Positions 63,513 to 64,000 of a stretch of 64,000 nt of DNA are shown in pieces (the stretch's first letter is position 1; every line of letters begins with the position of its first letter). Made by a program: the position numbers and the translations under genes. Origin of the DNA: Bradyrhizobium prioriisuperbiae (GTDB lineage: Bacteria; Pseudomonadota; Alphaproteobacteria; Rhizobiales; Xanthobacteraceae). The DNA is taken from positions 2,232,001 through 2,296,000 of the forward strand of contig NZ_CP135921.1 in NCBI RefSeq assembly GCF_032397745.1. The letters are read 5' to 3'. The notes below the pieces were generated by a model. The model did not search any database and was not told the origin of the DNA. It saw only the letters and a list, made by a program, of their open reading frames with translations.

Positions 63513-64000
63513 TTACAAAGCCGCATTCGGTTGGCGGAACGCGGCTTCCATTTCCCGGCGCACCCGCACCGCGAAATTGTCCGGATCGTAGTCCACATCA
63601 GCCCACCGCAGCCGCTGTCCCTCGGCGATGTCGTTCTTGAGCTTGACCTGGTGGGCGAGGCCGAGCGGCAGATAACCCTGCCGCAGCGAGGCATCGGCGG
63701 GGGTCTGTTTGCCCCAGACACAGAAGCCGCCTTCGCCGTCGAGCATCTCGCCGGCCTTCAGCTTGCGCTTGGCGGTCGCCACCACATCCGAATTGAAGGT
63801 GATGGGTGCGCCGGTGGCCTCCTTGCGCAGGGCCGCGGAGGCGACGGAGATGCCGAGTTCGAGCCCGATCATGTGGATCGGACGATACAGCGAGGCGTAT
63901 TTGCCGCTCTTGTCCTGCAGCATGCTGTATTCGCGGAAACACTCTTCGGAATAGGCGCTGTCGGTTTCGAACACCACATAGGTGCCCATCACCAGGCTGT
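63513..64000 (-). CDS. SAF-domain oxidoreductase-like protein, 5' end cut by window edge
   Basis: The C-terminal 160 codons of a minus-strand gene that continues past the window. ETDSAYSEECFREY and RPIHMIGLELGISVASAA are typical of the homoserine-dehydrogenase-like proteins that carry a C-terminal SAF domain (VVATAKRKLKAGEMLDGEGG near the middle). Homologues are about 430-440 residues, so roughly two-thirds is missing. The 3' end is duplicated as a fragment at 61763. Confidence 0.75.
   Translation of the reverse strand, partial: SLVMGTYVVFETDSAYSEECFREYSMLQDKSGKYASLYRPIHMIGLELGISVASAALRKEATGAPITFNSDVVATAKRKLKAGEMLDGEGGFCVWGKQTPADASLRQGYLPLGLAHQVKLKNDIAEGQRLRWADVDYDPDNFAVRVRREMEAAFRQPNAAL

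Overview
The window is a GC-rich alphaproteobacterial chromosome segment. Gene order, the hemE-linked origin, and the short palindromic repeat families between genes point to the Rhizobiales, most likely Nitrobacteraceae (Bradyrhizobium / Rhodopseudomonas / Tardiphaga type). Coding density is high and most genes are housekeeping.

Layout. 1-5.4 kb (all minus strand): a partial glutathione transferase, then coaA and a histidine block hisE-hisF-hisA-hisH-(DUF2628)-hisB with 4-base overlaps at hisA/hisH and hisH/DUF2628. 5.6-9.8 kb (plus): hslV, two membrane-protein genes, a GNAT gene and hslU. 9.8-15.8 kb: an AraC regulator, a TauE/SafE permease, a small secreted protein, then (minus) Smr-domain protein, MltA-like lytic transglycosylase and a Tim44-like protein, and (plus) secB. 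16-18.9 kb (minus): dnaQ, coaE, maf and the PEP synthase/PPDK regulatory kinase. 18.9-30.8 kb: a probable chromosomal origin between that kinase gene and hemE, followed on the plus strand by hemE, hemJ, rho, mnmE, mnmG, rsmG, parA and parB, with a DUF255 thioredoxin-fold gene on the minus strand. Three perfect parS sites lie between mnmE and rsmG. Genes run away from the proposed origin on both sides, as expected for leading-strand bias.

31-46 kb: holA, lptE, leuS, a membrane GGDEF protein, yggS, an L,D-transpeptidase, an OmpR-type regulator with a stand-alone cyclic-nucleotide domain protein, exonuclease III, a LolA-like carrier, ftsK and an aminotransferase. A perfect CtrA site lies upstream of the aminotransferase-ftsK operon. 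46-52.6 kb: two glnK-amtB ammonium modules on the minus strand, separated by clpP and an ArsR-SRPBCC pair; the second module carries a small membrane-protein gene between glnK and amtB. 52.8-59 kb: a GYF-domain membrane protein, tesB, a UbiH-type hydroxylase, a Trm112-like protein, a TetR regulator with a divergent membrane protein, a Lon N-terminal-domain protein and a thioredoxin-TPR chaperone.

59.3-64 kb is the accessory end. A tRNA-Gly gene has its last 53 bases repeated 657 bp downstream, enclosing one gene for a calcium-type beta/gamma-crystallin. This is followed by a TetR/GST pair with two clear operators, and a DUF433-DUF5615 toxin-antitoxin-like pair lying between a decayed fragment and the intact (window-truncated) 3' end of a SAF-domain gene.

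Repeats are abundant: three double-hairpin CTAG-bounded elements, four copies of a roughly 100-bp inverted element, three short palindromes with an ACCGG core, and several other intergenic palindromes. They account for most of the non-coding sequence.
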